From NCBI RefSeq assembly GCF_003725735.1, contig NZ_RJTM01000035.1:1-64000 (forward strand): 64,000 nucleotides of DNA, in the 5' to 3' direction. Shown in pieces: positions 33,391 to 42,460 of the stretch (the first letter of the stretch is position 1; each line of letters starts with the position of its first letter). The notes under the pieces were generated by a model. The model saw only the letters and a program-made list of their open reading frames with translations, did no database searches and was not told where the DNA came from. The stretch comes from Sinomicrobium pectinilyticum. Lineage in GTDB: Bacteria; Bacteroidota; Bacteroidia; Flavobacteriales; Flavobacteriaceae. A program made the position numbers and the translations under genes.

Positions 33391-34701
33391 ATGGTAAAAT
33401 TCAGAAAATCACATCAATTGCTTACATTGCTATTGCTAAGTGTATTTGCATATTCATGTAGTGACGATGACGATAATTCCGGAAAACCGGTTCCCGAAAT
33501 GGCTACCCTAACCGTAGAAAATGTTCTTGAAGCAAAAACCCTGGTGCAGTCCGGCACTTTTGAGGGGGATGGTGCGGGTGCCCCGGTAATCCTTCCGGGA
33601 GAATCCGTATCATTTTCATTTTCGGCCGCTAAAGGACAGACTGTTTCCTTTGCTGCCATGTACGGCTGGAGCAATGACCTTTTCTTTGCCCCTGAAAACC
33701 CGGGAATATCCGTTTATGATGACAACGGCGATCCGATAGAAGGCGATGTTTCGGAAGAACTGAAACTTTGGGATAACGGGAGCAGGGTCAACCAGGTGCC
33801 AGGCGCCGATGTCGACCACCCGGGAGAAGCCGAGGCCAAGTCTATCCGTGAAGTAGACGGTACTGACGACCAGGGAAATCCCTACCTACCGGCATCCGAA
33901 CTGGTAAAGGTTTCACTTGTTTACGACGGTGACTCTTATTTTACATTGACTCTCGAAAACATTTCCGGTGGTACGGCCAATGAAACCCCGGTAAGTCCCG
34001 GGGTCTGGGCAGTTTCGTATATCGCGGGCGGAGCGCCCCTGAACCTGGCACCGCTTTATGAAGAAGAGGAAAGTTCTTATAGCGGACTCACAAAACTTTC
34101 GGAAATGGGGGACAATACGGAGATTTTTGATGATGTTAGTGACAACACCGGTATTTTCACACCGCTATCCCCCATCCTTGTTGTAGTGTATAACGGCATA
34201 GACAACCCGATCTTTAAGGAAGGGGAAAACGACCGCGGAGAAGGGCTGGCATTACTGGCCCAAACAGGAAATGCCGAAGACCTGGCCGCTGCCTTGAACG
34301 GACAAAACGGAATTAAAGCAACATACATACTACCCGATCCGCAAAACACGGTCCTGCTTCCTTCCGTTAACGGAACAGCGGGTGGAAAGGTAAGCCAGGA
34401 ACTGACGCTGGAAGAAGGAGACCACATTGCCATAGCCACCATGTACGGCTTCTCGAACGACTGGTTTTTTGCTCTCGGGGACGGTGGTATATCTGCTGGT
34501 GAAACCGGGGATATCTCTGCTATGGTCAGGTTATACGATAACGGTACGGCTGTCAACCAGTTTCCCGGTGCGGGTGTAACGCAGATCAATCTGGGTGGTT
34601 CCGTTATTCCAGAGGAAAAACCCATACAGGAAGTACCGAATCCCAACAGTTTTACTGCACTGCCTTCATTGGACCAGGTGGTGAAAATTACACTCAACTA
34701 A
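33391..34701 (+). CDS. Spondin_N lipoprotein with two tandem domains
   Basis: A 436-residue surface or periplasmic lipoprotein. The signal peptide ends with a lipobox ahead of CSDDDDNSGK (Cys near residue 23); the acidic residues after the Cys resemble export signals for surface lipoproteins in Bacteroidota. Two Spondin_N-like repeats follow: the first (about 40-190) contains SFAAMYGWSNDLFFAPENPG and LWDNGSRVNQVPGA, the second (about 205-425) contains IATMYGFSNDWFFA and RLYDNGTAVNQFPGA. Spondin domains act in adhesion; the bacterial role is unknown. Transcribed alone and closed by a strong terminator. Confidence 0.88.
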   Translation: MVKFRKSHQLLTLLLLSVFAYSCSDDDDNSGKPVPEMATLTVENVLEAKTLVQSGTFEGDGAGAPVILPGESVSFSFSAAKGQTVSFAAMYGWSNDLFFAPENPGISVYDDNGDPIEGDVSEELKLWDNGSRVNQVPGADVDHPGEAEAKSIREVDGTDDQGNPYLPASELVKVSLVYDGDSYFTLTLENISGGTANETPVSPGVWAVSYIAGGAPLNLAPLYEEEESSYSGLTKLSEMGDNTEIFDDVSDNTGIFTPLSPILVVVYNGIDNPIFKEGENDRGEGLALLAQTGNAEDLAAALNGQNGIKATYILPDPQNTVLLPSVNGTAGGKVSQELTLEEGDHIAIATMYGFSNDWFFALGDGGISAGETGDISAMVRLYDNGTAVNQFPGAGVTQINLGGSVIPEEKPIQEVPNPNSFTALPSLDQVVKITLN

Positions 34702-35049
34702 CTCATTCCGTTTTCAAAAGAAGAGGGCCTGTGTGCCCTCTTCTTTGATTTTAACGGTAATATATCATGGTCATATTATAGCATACAGGGATAAATCGTA
34801 TTTTTATAACCGGCTGTTAAAATTCCCGAATACAGATTTACGGTCTGTGTATGCAAAACCTTCCCTGCTACCTTCACAAAACATTCCACCGGGATGATGG
34901 GCCATTGATTTCCTTGGAGATCAATATACTTAAACAAAGAATATAAATTATATAATCAAAATATATGACAAACAATAATTTAACAAAAAACAAAATATTC
35001 ATTTACTCAAAAACCATGAACGAATCAACCCATATAAACACATCATGTT
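34702..35049. other. Spacer with terminator, otherwise no gene
   Basis: The first 45 bases hold the terminator of the spondin gene. The rest is AT-rich sequence leading to the SDR gene, with no further frame or hairpin worth naming. Confidence 0.5.
34717..34746 (+). terminator. Strong terminator after the spondin lipoprotein
   Basis: A perfect 12-bp stem, AAAGAAGAGGGC pairing with GCCCTCTTCTTT around CTGTGT. The A and T arms allow termination in both directions. Confidence 0.85.
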
Positions 35050-35838
35050 ATGAACTTTAAAACAAAAAAGATTTTAATTACCGGGGGGTCCAGCGGAATA
35101 GGAAAAGCCATCGTAAAGGATTTGTATGAAAAAGGTGCAACTTCCTTTGCGGTGGTGGGTCGCAGTGCGGAAAAAATGAAATCCCTTAAAACCGATTTCC
35201 CCCGGGCCGATTTCCTCTTTCTTCCCGGCGACGTTGCCAAGACCGGAGATTTAAAACAAATTTCCGCTGCAGTGGACAAACACTGGGGAAAACTGGATAT
35301 TCTTATCAATAATGCAGGCGTGGTAAGTGCAGGTCCGCTGGAAGAAACAAGCGATGAAGATATTATCTCGCAACTGAACATCAATGTAGCGGGACTGATA
35401 TTGCTCACCAAATACACCTTGCCGTTACTGAGAGAAAGTGAGGAAGCCGCTATTATAAACGTCTCTTCCGGACTGGGATTGATAGGTATGCCTTTTTATG
35501 CCACTTATGCCGCGACCAAAGCTGCGGTTAGCAGGTTTTCCGAAGCTATGCGAAGGGAACTCAACGGTACTTCCATACATGTAATGACCGTCTATCCCAC
35601 AGCAACGGACACACCGATGATGGAAACAGCCGCCACGGGAAATATGGATTCTCCGGAACTCGTAGCGCAACTTACCTTAGAAGGGCTTACGGACAAAAAG
35701 ATCAGGGTGGTTCTTGGCGGAGACCAAAGACTGGAGGACGAAAAAACGAATTTTGAAAAACCGCTTGAATTTGACAAGAAAGTAAGTACCCTTTATGATG
35801 CCATGCAGAAGCGGGCTGCAAATCACCGATCTATGTAG
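35050..35838 (+). CDS. Short-chain dehydrogenase/reductase
   Basis: A 262-residue classical SDR. The cofactor motif TGGSSGIGKA is at residues 11-20, NNAG at about 87-90, the catalytic Ser near 137 (NVSSGLG) and the YxxxK motif in YAATKAAV near 153-157. NAD(P)-dependent oxidoreductase with unknown substrate, cytosolic. Transcribed alone; a strong inverted repeat follows its stop. Confidence 0.9.
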   Translation: MNFKTKKILITGGSSGIGKAIVKDLYEKGATSFAVVGRSAEKMKSLKTDFPRADFLFLPGDVAKTGDLKQISAAVDKHWGKLDILINNAGVVSAGPLEETSDEDIISQLNINVAGLILLTKYTLPLLRESEEAAIINVSSGLGLIGMPFYATYAATKAAVSRFSEAMRRELNGTSIHVMTVYPTATDTPMMETAATGNMDSPELVAQLTLEGLTDKKIRVVLGGDQRLEDEKTNFEKPLEFDKKVSTLYDAMQKRAANHRSM

Positions 35839-35848
35839 ACATTTTTTC

Positions 35849-35883
35849 ACCCATTGTGTATTTTGTCCAAACACACAATGGGT
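35849..35883 (+). terminator. Inverted repeat after the SDR gene
   Basis: ACCCATTGTGT pairs perfectly with ACACAATGGGT across a 13-base loop. It is followed on the plus strand by AATTTTCTTATTTTC, a broken T-run, so it is a plausible but not ideal terminator. Confidence 0.6.
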
Positions 35884-35942
35884 AATTTTCTTATTTTCTT
35901 TTCGTTAACTCAACTCCTGCCAAGGTGTAAAGAGTTGTTTTA

Positions 35943-36410
35943 TCATTCCTCTCCCTTTACTTTAGGCCAGTTTTTATCAGCTTCCAAAATGAATTTCGCC
36001 CGGTTTGCATCCCATGTCTCCTTGACTTTTCCGTTATAATTAAAGTACAACTTACCATCAATTACAGACCAGGTGTCTATTTCCACCGGTGCCTTATGCC
36101 CCTGTGAAGTTCCGTATGCACAATATCCTCCGTATTGCGGCGCATAGGCTTCCGGGTTTTCTTTAAACCTGTTCATATTCTCTTTACTGGAAAACAGCCA
36201 GGTAGCTCCGTTCCAGTCATAAGAAAACTGTTCCTTTCCCATAACCGGCTCAGACACTTCGAAAAATGCTACGGGATCATATCCTTTTATGGCTTTCCCA
36301 TCCGAAACAAATACTTCCGATGCATCAGACCCCGAAGATCCGGAAAAGATAAAAATACCTGCAATGGCAACTACCACTACTATGGCAATACCTAAAATTA
36401 TTTTTTTCAT
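35943..36410 (-). CDS. YHS-domain protein with N-terminal membrane anchor
   Basis: A 155-residue protein with one membrane helix at residues 3-25 and a YHS domain at about 45-150. The domain core IKGYDPVAFFE, FSSKENMNRFKENPEAYAPQYGGYCAYG is typical of the family found with copper and heavy-metal proteins, although the usual metal cysteines are reduced to one in GYCAYG. It is probably periplasmic. The ATG used starts directly before the helix; an upstream ATG would add 20 unlikely residues. Confidence 0.83.
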   Translation of the reverse strand: MKKIILGIAIVVVVAIAGIFIFSGSSGSDASEVFVSDGKAIKGYDPVAFFEVSEPVMGKEQFSYDWNGATWLFSSKENMNRFKENPEAYAPQYGGYCAYGTSQGHKAPVEIDTWSVIDGKLYFNYNGKVKETWDANRAKFILEADKNWPKVKGEE

Positions 36411-36640
36411 TGTAAATTGTTTTAGAAGAACTCCATTTTTACCCGGAAATGCCGTGTATTTCCGGAGCATATGAATATCCGATTGTTTTTAGCAAATTTA
36501 TTCTCTACCGGGAAACAGGCACATAAAAAAACTTCCCGATGACTTGCCTAAACTTCCCGAAATACATTATGTCTGTCCGAAGTTCAGAAAATCAGGGAAG
36601 AAAAAGATTAAGCCATTATGGATTTAAAGCCTACATATGA

Positions 36641-37174
36641 CTAATTATTTTTTTTAGTCCTCATAATTGCCTTGTTGCGGAAAGTGCTTAACAAATATAG
36701 ACTTACAGCCAATCCAACCAGGTCTTTAAAAAGAAACAAACCCAGGAATGTCATGTATCCCATACCGTTTATATTTATTATCGTTTCCGGCGTTGTTATG
36801 AGCATGGAACTGGTTATTGTAAACATCATGATAGTAATAAAAGTTCCGATCATACCTACTTTCGGACGGAATAATCCGATGAAAATTAAAATAGCCGCAA
36901 TAATTTCCGTTGCACCAATAATGTCAGACCCACGGTAGGTCCCTAACAATTTAAAATGCCAGCTAATAAACGGGCTATTGGTTACCAGGGGTACAATTCC
37001 TTCCGCCCCCGGATCTGTCATTTTGTATGCCCCTGCCCATAATAACATAATTATCACAGACCCCATACTTACAATAAACGGAAGGTTCAGATCCTCTACA
37101 AATTGTGTCTTTCTTATCAAACCAGAACTATTTGCGGTTGTGATCATATCCTTTTGTTGTATTTGATTTTCCAT
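36641..37174 (-). CDS. DUF417 (YkgB-like) membrane protein
   Basis: A 177-residue inner-membrane protein with four helices (about residues 30-50, 85-100, 105-125, 140-165). The segments MLLWAGAYKMTDPGAEGIVPLV and NSPFISW, and FIGLFRPK, match the YkgB/DUF417 family, related to DoxX and linked to reactive-chlorine and redox stress in enterobacteria. It follows the CMD peroxidase-like gene by 75 bases on the same strand, which fits a small oxidative-stress operon under the Crp/Fnr regulator encoded upstream. Confidence 0.82.
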   Translation of the reverse strand: MENQIQQKDMITTANSSGLIRKTQFVEDLNLPFIVSMGSVIIMLLWAGAYKMTDPGAEGIVPLVTNSPFISWHFKLLGTYRGSDIIGATEIIAAILIFIGLFRPKVGMIGTFITIMMFTITSSMLITTPETIININGMGYMTFLGLFLFKDLVGLAVSLYLLSTFRNKAIMRTKKNN

Positions 37175-37249
37175 TTTGTAAAGTTTAAGTCAAAAAAGGG
37201 AAGAATTGCACCCCGGTTTATTCCGTAGCAATCCTTCCTTGTGTTCCTA

Positions 37250-37801
37250 TTAAATATCTTCTGCCAATGGAAAGTCTATTTCCACTTCGGTTAAATTGTG
37301 AATGTAATTGGTGATGATCTTATCGCCAATGATAATAACAGCGTCAATTAAATTGGCTTCGGTATAACCGGCAACGAAGAAATTTTCTTTCACTTCTTCA
37401 GAGACTTTCCCTTTCCTTTCCACTACTGCAGCAGTGAATTTTGCCAGGCCATCCAGTTTATTGTCAAAAGCGGCCCGGCCCTCTCTGATTTCAAGAATCT
37501 GTTCGTCCGTAAAACCGTGGAGTTTTCCTAAAACCGTATGGGCGGAAAGGCAATATTTACAGTGATTGATTTGACTTGTCACCAGATTGATGACCTCTCT
37601 TTCTTTTCCCCTAAGCGTACTTTTTCTATTTTGCAACACCAGGTAATCGCCCAAAGCGGTTTCATTTTTAGCCATATAGGCATAAAGATTAGGAACAAAA
37701 CCGGCACTTTTTTGTAATTGATCAAAAATAGCCTGGTTCTTCGCAGAAACTTCTGCTCTTGTCGGAATGGAGAATTCTCCGTTTTTTGCTGTAGTTGTCA
37801 T
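37250..37801 (-). CDS. Carboxymuconolactone decarboxylase-family protein (AhpD-like)
   Basis: A 183-residue protein of the CMD/AhpD fold. The redox motif CKYCLSAH (CxxC followed by His three residues later) is near residues 80-87, and the N-terminal FVPNLYAYMAKNE block is typical for peroxidase-related members. Such proteins reduce peroxides or act with alkyl hydroperoxide reductase. It is transcribed from a promoter with a palindrome and two Crp/Fnr-like sites between it and the regulator gene, and is followed by the DUF417 gene. Confidence 0.87.
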   Translation of the reverse strand: MTTTAKNGEFSIPTRAEVSAKNQAIFDQLQKSAGFVPNLYAYMAKNETALGDYLVLQNRKSTLRGKEREVINLVTSQINHCKYCLSAHTVLGKLHGFTDEQILEIREGRAAFDNKLDGLAKFTAAVVERKGKVSEEVKENFFVAGYTEANLIDAVIIIGDKIITNYIHNLTEVEIDFPLAEDI

Positions 37802-37841
37802 AACTTTGTTGTTTTTAATTATATTGCCAATATTGACATTA

Positions 37842-37884
37842 CAAAGGTGCTACAGCAAGGGAAGGATTAAAATGAGGTACCTCA
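37842..37884 (-). promoter_or_regulatory. Promoter and TGAGGTACCTCA operator of the CMD gene
   Basis: On the minus strand CACCTTTG (37849-37842) resembles the -7 element TAnnTTTG with one change. TGAGGTACCTCA (37873-37884) is a perfect 12-base palindrome whose centre lies 29.5 bases upstream of the -7 box, about -42 to the predicted start: the position of a class II activator. The spacing equals that in the hemN and cco promoters. Confidence 0.6.
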
Positions 37885-37894
37885 ATAAAAACTG

Positions 37895-37931
37895 TTGATA
37901 TGGGTCATGGCAAAAGCTTGATATAGATCAA
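37895..37931. promoter_or_regulatory. Two Crp/Fnr-type sites between regulator and CMD gene
   Basis: TTGATATGGGTCAT (37895-37908) and TTGATATAGATCAA (37918-37931) are near-copies spaced 23 bases centre to centre. The second matches the classical TTGAT-N4-ATCAA consensus fully and overlaps the stop codon of the regulator gene itself. Confidence 0.6.
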
Positions 37932-38530
37932 CTTTTTTTGTGAACTCTTTTATTTCGTATTCTCGAGAGCGATTCGGTAGTCATGCCCAGATATGAAGCA
38001 AGGGTATATTGAGGGACTCTCTGAGCTATAAGCGGATAATTTTTAATAAATTCTTCATAACGTTCTTCTGCATTTAAGGTAAGATTTCTAATAATGCGAC
38101 GTTGCATATAGGCGGTAGAACGTTCTCCCATGATCCGGAAAAAAGTTTCAAACTTCTGGCCGGACTGCTTCAATTGTTCTTCGGCCCGGTGGTCTATTTG
38201 TAATAATACGCTATCCTCCAGTGCCATGACAAACATAGTTGCCGGTTTTTGGTAGATATAACTGTTATAATCCGAGATCCACCAATCCTCAATGGCAAAC
38301 TGTATGGTATTCTCCTGTCCGCCATCGGCCACCGTATAGCCCCTCAGGGCGCCTTTAACCACATAGTTCCGGTGTGTCGCCACAAAATCGGGTTGAATGA
38401 TAAATTGTCTTTTTTTTATCTTTTTTACCTGAAAAGCTTCGATAAAAGTCCGTATCTCTGTGTCGGAGAAAGACACTCGTTTTTGCACATGGGCAATCAA
38501 CGGCAGGTATTCTTCAGGTATATCGGACAT
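37928..38530 (-). CDS. Crp/Fnr-family transcriptional regulator
   Basis: A 200-residue regulator with a cyclic-nucleotide-binding-like N-terminal domain (about 15-120) and a winged helix at about 145-195 containing YTLASYLGMTTESLSRIRNKR. There are no cysteines placed for an iron-sulfur cluster, so it is not an oxygen-sensing Fnr. Its ATG was preferred to an upstream TTG. Downstream on the same strand lie the CMD and DUF417 genes, with matching operator sites in the gap, so it probably controls them. Confidence 0.86.
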   Translation of the reverse strand: MSDIPEEYLPLIAHVQKRVSFSDTEIRTFIEAFQVKKIKKRQFIIQPDFVATHRNYVVKGALRGYTVADGGQENTIQFAIEDWWISDYNSYIYQKPATMFVMALEDSVLLQIDHRAEEQLKQSGQKFETFFRIMGERSTAYMQRRIIRNLTLNAEERYEEFIKNYPLIAQRVPQYTLASYLGMTTESLSRIRNKRVHKKS

Positions 38531-38587
38531 CAATTCCAACACATTAAAAATATTTATATTTTCCTAAAATAATCATTCTTCCGCACT

Positions 38588-39448
38588 TTATATGCCTACT
38601 ACCGATGAAGCTTCCGCACTCTTAAATTCGGAAGGGGCAAAAGAAGTTTGTTTTTTAAAGAAGTTGCTGAAATACGCAGCATCGTCATATCCCAGTTCGT
38701 AAGCAATTTCCTTGATGGATTTATCGGTATACATCAGCAGCCGTTTTGCTTCTAGCACAATGCGGTACTGGATCACGGAGAGGGGAGATTTATTGTTGTA
38801 CATGGCAAAGAGGTTAGAGAGGGTTTTGGGCGACCTGCACAACTGGTCCGCGTAGAATTTAACCCCGTGTTCCTTCTTATAATACGTTTCCACCAGTAAA
38901 TTGAATTTGCGGATAATATCCAGTTTTTCATCGTTCATATCCCCGGCCAGGTATTGCTTTTTGGCCAGCCTGGTAACAATAATTATGAGACGTTTGAGCA
39001 GGACACGAAGCATATCTTCCTGTATAATATCTTTCATTTCAAATTCTTCCTGGAATACCTTCAGCAGGGTGTTCAGTTTATCCTGCTGCACTTCGTCTAT
39101 ATTCACAAACATCGGTTGAGAAGAACCATAAAACAAAAAGCCCACACACCCTACTTCCCTGTCGTGGTCCACGATACAGTAAAATTCCCGGTTAAACTGC
39201 CATGCCACCACAGACTCCGGGTCCGAAAAATCAAAGGTCTGATTGATGATCAGGGCCAGGATGCTGTTTTCGGGAAAATCATATGCAATACCGTCTACAA
39301 CCACGGTTTGTGATTTTCCGCGATTCCATGCGATGGTCAGAAACCGTTCTTTCCGGTCCCTGCCGTAAAACCTGCGATTGAAATTACCTTCACGAAGAAT
39401 TAACCGGAATTCCGATGCGGTTTTATTATTGCGGCATATCAATGGCAT
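38588..39448 (-). CDS. AraC-family transcriptional regulator
   Basis: A 286-residue cytosolic regulator with an AraC-type N-terminal sensory domain (cupin-like, about 1-130) and a double helix-turn-helix at about 190-280. The second motif AYELGYDDAAYFSNFFKKQTSFAPSEF is characteristic. No membrane segment. It lies upstream of, and on the same strand as, the Crp/Fnr gene, 57 bases away, so the two regulators may be co-transcribed. Ligand unknown. Confidence 0.88.
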   Translation of the reverse strand: MPLICRNNKTASEFRLILREGNFNRRFYGRDRKERFLTIAWNRGKSQTVVVDGIAYDFPENSILALIINQTFDFSDPESVVAWQFNREFYCIVDHDREVGCVGFLFYGSSQPMFVNIDEVQQDKLNTLLKVFQEEFEMKDIIQEDMLRVLLKRLIIIVTRLAKKQYLAGDMNDEKLDIIRKFNLLVETYYKKEHGVKFYADQLCRSPKTLSNLFAMYNNKSPLSVIQYRIVLEAKRLLMYTDKSIKEIAYELGYDDAAYFSNFFKKQTSFAPSEFKSAEASSVVGI

Positions 39449-39602
39449 AAGAAGCGTCCTGTTTATTTTTATAATGGTATACCGGTTAAAAGCGGTAACA
39501 TGTAAAATTAAGGTTTTTCCCGCAAATATCGTACCATGGGATAAGGTCTTTCAACATATCGGAAAAAATGCTCTTCTCTTCATCCTCAACCTGAAAAATA
39601 AA

Positions 39603-39633
39603 AAAGAGCGAAGAGATTTTTTCCCCGCTCTTT
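39603..39633 (-). terminator. Terminator of the M16 peptidase pair
   Basis: On the minus strand AAAGAGCG pairs with CGCTCTTT around a 15-base loop and runs into TTTATTTTT. It lies about 50 bases past the stop of the second peptidase gene. Confidence 0.7.
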
Positions 39634-39683
39634 AACTATTACTTAAAAGGAACTTCCGGCAAATACCGGAAATCCCGTATAAA

Positions 39684-41072
39684 CTATTCTTTCAGACTGC
39701 TTTTATCCAGTGTTTCCTCTACCTGGTCTTTGATCTTTTCCTTGTCCCCTACCACAATAAGGGTCATGTCTTCCGGCCTTATATACTTTTTGGTCATTTC
39801 CTGTACCTGTTCGGGGGTAATGGCATAAATGTTCTTTACCTTATCCTTTAGCCAGGATTCCGGGAGTTCATGCAAATCGAGGAAATTCAATTGCCCGATG
39901 ATCCCACCGGGAGTGGAGTTCCGCAAAACAAAAATTCCGGACTCATAATTCTTAATTCCTTCCAGTTCTTCTTTCGCAGGGGCTTCTTCCTGAAGCCTCA
40001 CTATTTCCTTCTTGATCTCGGCTATGGAAGGCCCAGTAAACTCGGAGGTTACATCGGCAGCTTCATACCAGACCCCGGTTTTATACCGGCTATCCAGATT
40101 ACTGTAAGGAGAATAGGTATATCCCTTGTCTTCCCGGATATTACTGGTTATCCTGGACCCGAAAGAGCCTCCTAACAGGGAATTGGTTATATCCAGGGCC
40201 AGGTAATCCGGGTTGGAGGGGTCTGCAGCAAGTAACCCGTACATGATGGTAGATTGCGGGGCTCCCGGCCTGTCTATGATCTTTACTGTGTTTTTGGTAA
40301 CAGCCCTGGCAACAGGATAAGAAACTTCCGGTCCTTCCGTCCATGACGAAAATGCATCTTTTACCGCTTTTTCCACCGCAGCGGTGTCAAACTTGCCTAC
40401 TACATAGATCACCGTGCGTTTCGCCCCGAAATTATCCGCATAGAACTTTTTGATATCTTCCGTCGTATAGGAGTCTATCATTTCGTCCGTAGGATATACC
40501 CTGCCATAAGGGTGATCAGGATATACGGAAGCATAAAATTCCTTCGTCACCTGTGCCTGCGGCCTTGACATCCGCACACTGAGATTTCTTTTCATGTCGT
40601 TTTTCAGGCGGTCCAGCTCCGACTCCGGCCATTTCGGATGCATCAGCACATCCGCCATAGTGGTTATGGCTTTGGGAGTAAATTCGGAAAGCACATTGGT
40701 ATTCAGTGTCGTAGCATGACTGGACACGGAAATGTTCAGGTTACCCCCCATAGAGGCCATAGTGTCCGAAATTGCCCTGGCATCTTTAGTGATGCTCCCC
40801 TCTTCCATCAGGTCACCCACGAGGTCGCTCAGCCATACTTCGTTTTCCTTCTCGTGTATGTTCCCCGTTTTTACGGTAATGTTTACGGTTGCTTTGGGAA
40901 TGGCTCCGTAGGGCACCATAACAAGCCGGGCACCGTTTTCCAGGGTAATTTCCTGCTTTTCGGGCAGTTTAAAGTCTTTAGGTTCTCCTCCCTGCGGCGG
41001 TTGTTCCTTTTCCTGGGCAGTTGCGGTAAGTACAAAAGCAGCTAATACAGAATTTAGAATAAGTTTTCTCAT
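39684..41072 (-). CDS. M16 peptidase-fold subunit, catalytically dead
   Basis: A 462-residue periplasmic protein with a signal peptide (ending TATAQ) and two M16 domains. At the place of the zinc-binding HxxEH motif the sequence reads LSDLVGDLMEE, so the His ligands are lost. In M16B pairs one subunit keeps the metal site while the other supplies an Arg/Tyr pair to bind substrate; the C-terminal half has SRITSNIREDKGYTYSPYS, which fits that role. It overlaps the active-subunit gene upstream by four bases, so both are made together and probably form a heterodimer. Confidence 0.9.
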   Translation of the reverse strand: MRKLILNSVLAAFVLTATAQEKEQPPQGGEPKDFKLPEKQEITLENGARLVMVPYGAIPKATVNITVKTGNIHEKENEVWLSDLVGDLMEEGSITKDARAISDTMASMGGNLNISVSSHATTLNTNVLSEFTPKAITTMADVLMHPKWPESELDRLKNDMKRNLSVRMSRPQAQVTKEFYASVYPDHPYGRVYPTDEMIDSYTTEDIKKFYADNFGAKRTVIYVVGKFDTAAVEKAVKDAFSSWTEGPEVSYPVARAVTKNTVKIIDRPGAPQSTIMYGLLAADPSNPDYLALDITNSLLGGSFGSRITSNIREDKGYTYSPYSNLDSRYKTGVWYEAADVTSEFTGPSIAEIKKEIVRLQEEAPAKEELEGIKNYESGIFVLRNSTPGGIIGQLNFLDLHELPESWLKDKVKNIYAITPEQVQEMTKKYIRPEDMTLIVVGDKEKIKDQVEETLDKSSLKE

Positions 41073-42460
41073 CGTGCCTGTTTTTTATCGTTAGCTAATA
41101 AAGGATTAACCCGCAGAATGGTCCTGTTGGTCGGCCTTAGATAATTGTCGATGGTCTTCTGGATAATTTCCGGGGTTATCCTTTTGAATTCATCCTCAAG
41201 AGAATTGATCCTGTCCGGATCATCATCAAAAAGGGCAAAGCTGCACAACAGATCGGCCCTTCCCATGCCGAAAGTCCCGCCCAGTTCATCGTAAAGGCCG
41301 GATCTCATTTTTACTATGGCCCCATCCAGTGTTTTTTGGGTTACATTCCCTTTAAGGCTGTCCATTACCTGATCTACGGCACCGATCACCTCGTCTTCGG
41401 TAGTACCGTTATCATAGGTAAAATCGAACATCCAGAGCATAGGGCCTTTGTAGTTAAACATGTTTCCCAGGTAGTTTATACCACCGCTTATCCCGGAGGT
41501 ATATCCTTTTTCATTAACCAATTTTTGCCTGAGCAGCGCATTATCTCCCTGAGCCAGTATCTGGTCCAGCAAGCCCATGGCAAAATATTCCGGTGTATTT
41601 CTTTCGGGCATTTTATATGCTACGGCTATGGCGGGCTTATTGGCAAGAGAATCGTCTTTCACAAAACGTTTTTCCGCTTCCTGCACCGGTTCCGTAATAT
41701 CGGGCTGCGCAGGGATCTCGGCAGACGGTATGCTTCCGAAATATTTTTCTATCCAGGCCCTGGTCTCTTCCGTATCAAAATCTCCCACTACGGCCAGTGC
41801 CGCATTATTGGGAGCGTAATATGTTTTGAAGAAATCTTCTACATCCTGCAGGTTTGCAGCATCCAGGTCTTCGAGGTCGCCGTAAAAATTATGTGCATTG
41901 TACCAATTCTCATTGGCATACTGCGGCATATCGAGCCAGGGAAACCCGCCGTATGGCTGGTTAAGTACATTTACCTTAACTTCATTTTTAACGACTCCCT
42001 GCTGATTGGTCAGGTTCTCCTGGGTTATATCCAGTCCTTTCATCCTGTCCGCTTCGGCCCATAACATGGTTTCGAGCTTATTGGACGGTACAATTTCAAA
42101 ATAATTGGTAAAATCAAACCTGGTGGACCCATTAAGCACGCCCCCGTTTTTCTGTACCAGATTAATGAATTCCATTTTTCCGAGATTTTCGGATCCCTGG
42201 AACATCATATGTTCGAATAAGTGGGCAAAGCCGGTCCTGTCTTTCGGTTCTATCCGGAACCCGATGTTGTAGTACACCGCAACAATGGCCGTCGGCGAAG
42301 TCTTGTCCTGTGAAAGAATCACTTTAAGGCCATTGTCCAGCTTGTAATATTCGACCGGCACCTGATAGGTCCCGACCGTCTCCTCCCGGTTAGTTTCTGT
42401 GCTGTTTTTACAGGAAATGAAAAACATGCACATCATTAAAAACGTAATGTTTAGCTTCAT
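41069..42460 (-). CDS. M16 zinc peptidase, active subunit
   Basis: A 463-residue exported metallopeptidase with a lipoprotein-type signal (lipobox around Cys17, FISCKNS). The inverted zinc motif HxxEH is present in FAHLFEHMMFQG near residues 80-84, and the third ligand Glu lies about 75 residues later in ENLTNQQGVVKNEV. The C-terminal domain completes the clam-shell fold. It degrades peptides in the envelope. Its stop overlaps the start of the inactive partner gene. Confidence 0.92.
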   Translation of the reverse strand: MKLNITFLMMCMFFISCKNSTETNREETVGTYQVPVEYYKLDNGLKVILSQDKTSPTAIVAVYYNIGFRIEPKDRTGFAHLFEHMMFQGSENLGKMEFINLVQKNGGVLNGSTRFDFTNYFEIVPSNKLETMLWAEADRMKGLDITQENLTNQQGVVKNEVKVNVLNQPYGGFPWLDMPQYANENWYNAHNFYGDLEDLDAANLQDVEDFFKTYYAPNNAALAVVGDFDTEETRAWIEKYFGSIPSAEIPAQPDITEPVQEAEKRFVKDDSLANKPAIAVAYKMPERNTPEYFAMGLLDQILAQGDNALLRQKLVNEKGYTSGISGGINYLGNMFNYKGPMLWMFDFTYDNGTTEDEVIGAVDQVMDSLKGNVTQKTLDGAIVKMRSGLYDELGGTFGMGRADLLCSFALFDDDPDRINSLEDEFKRITPEIIQKTIDNYLRPTNRTILRVNPLLANDKKQAR

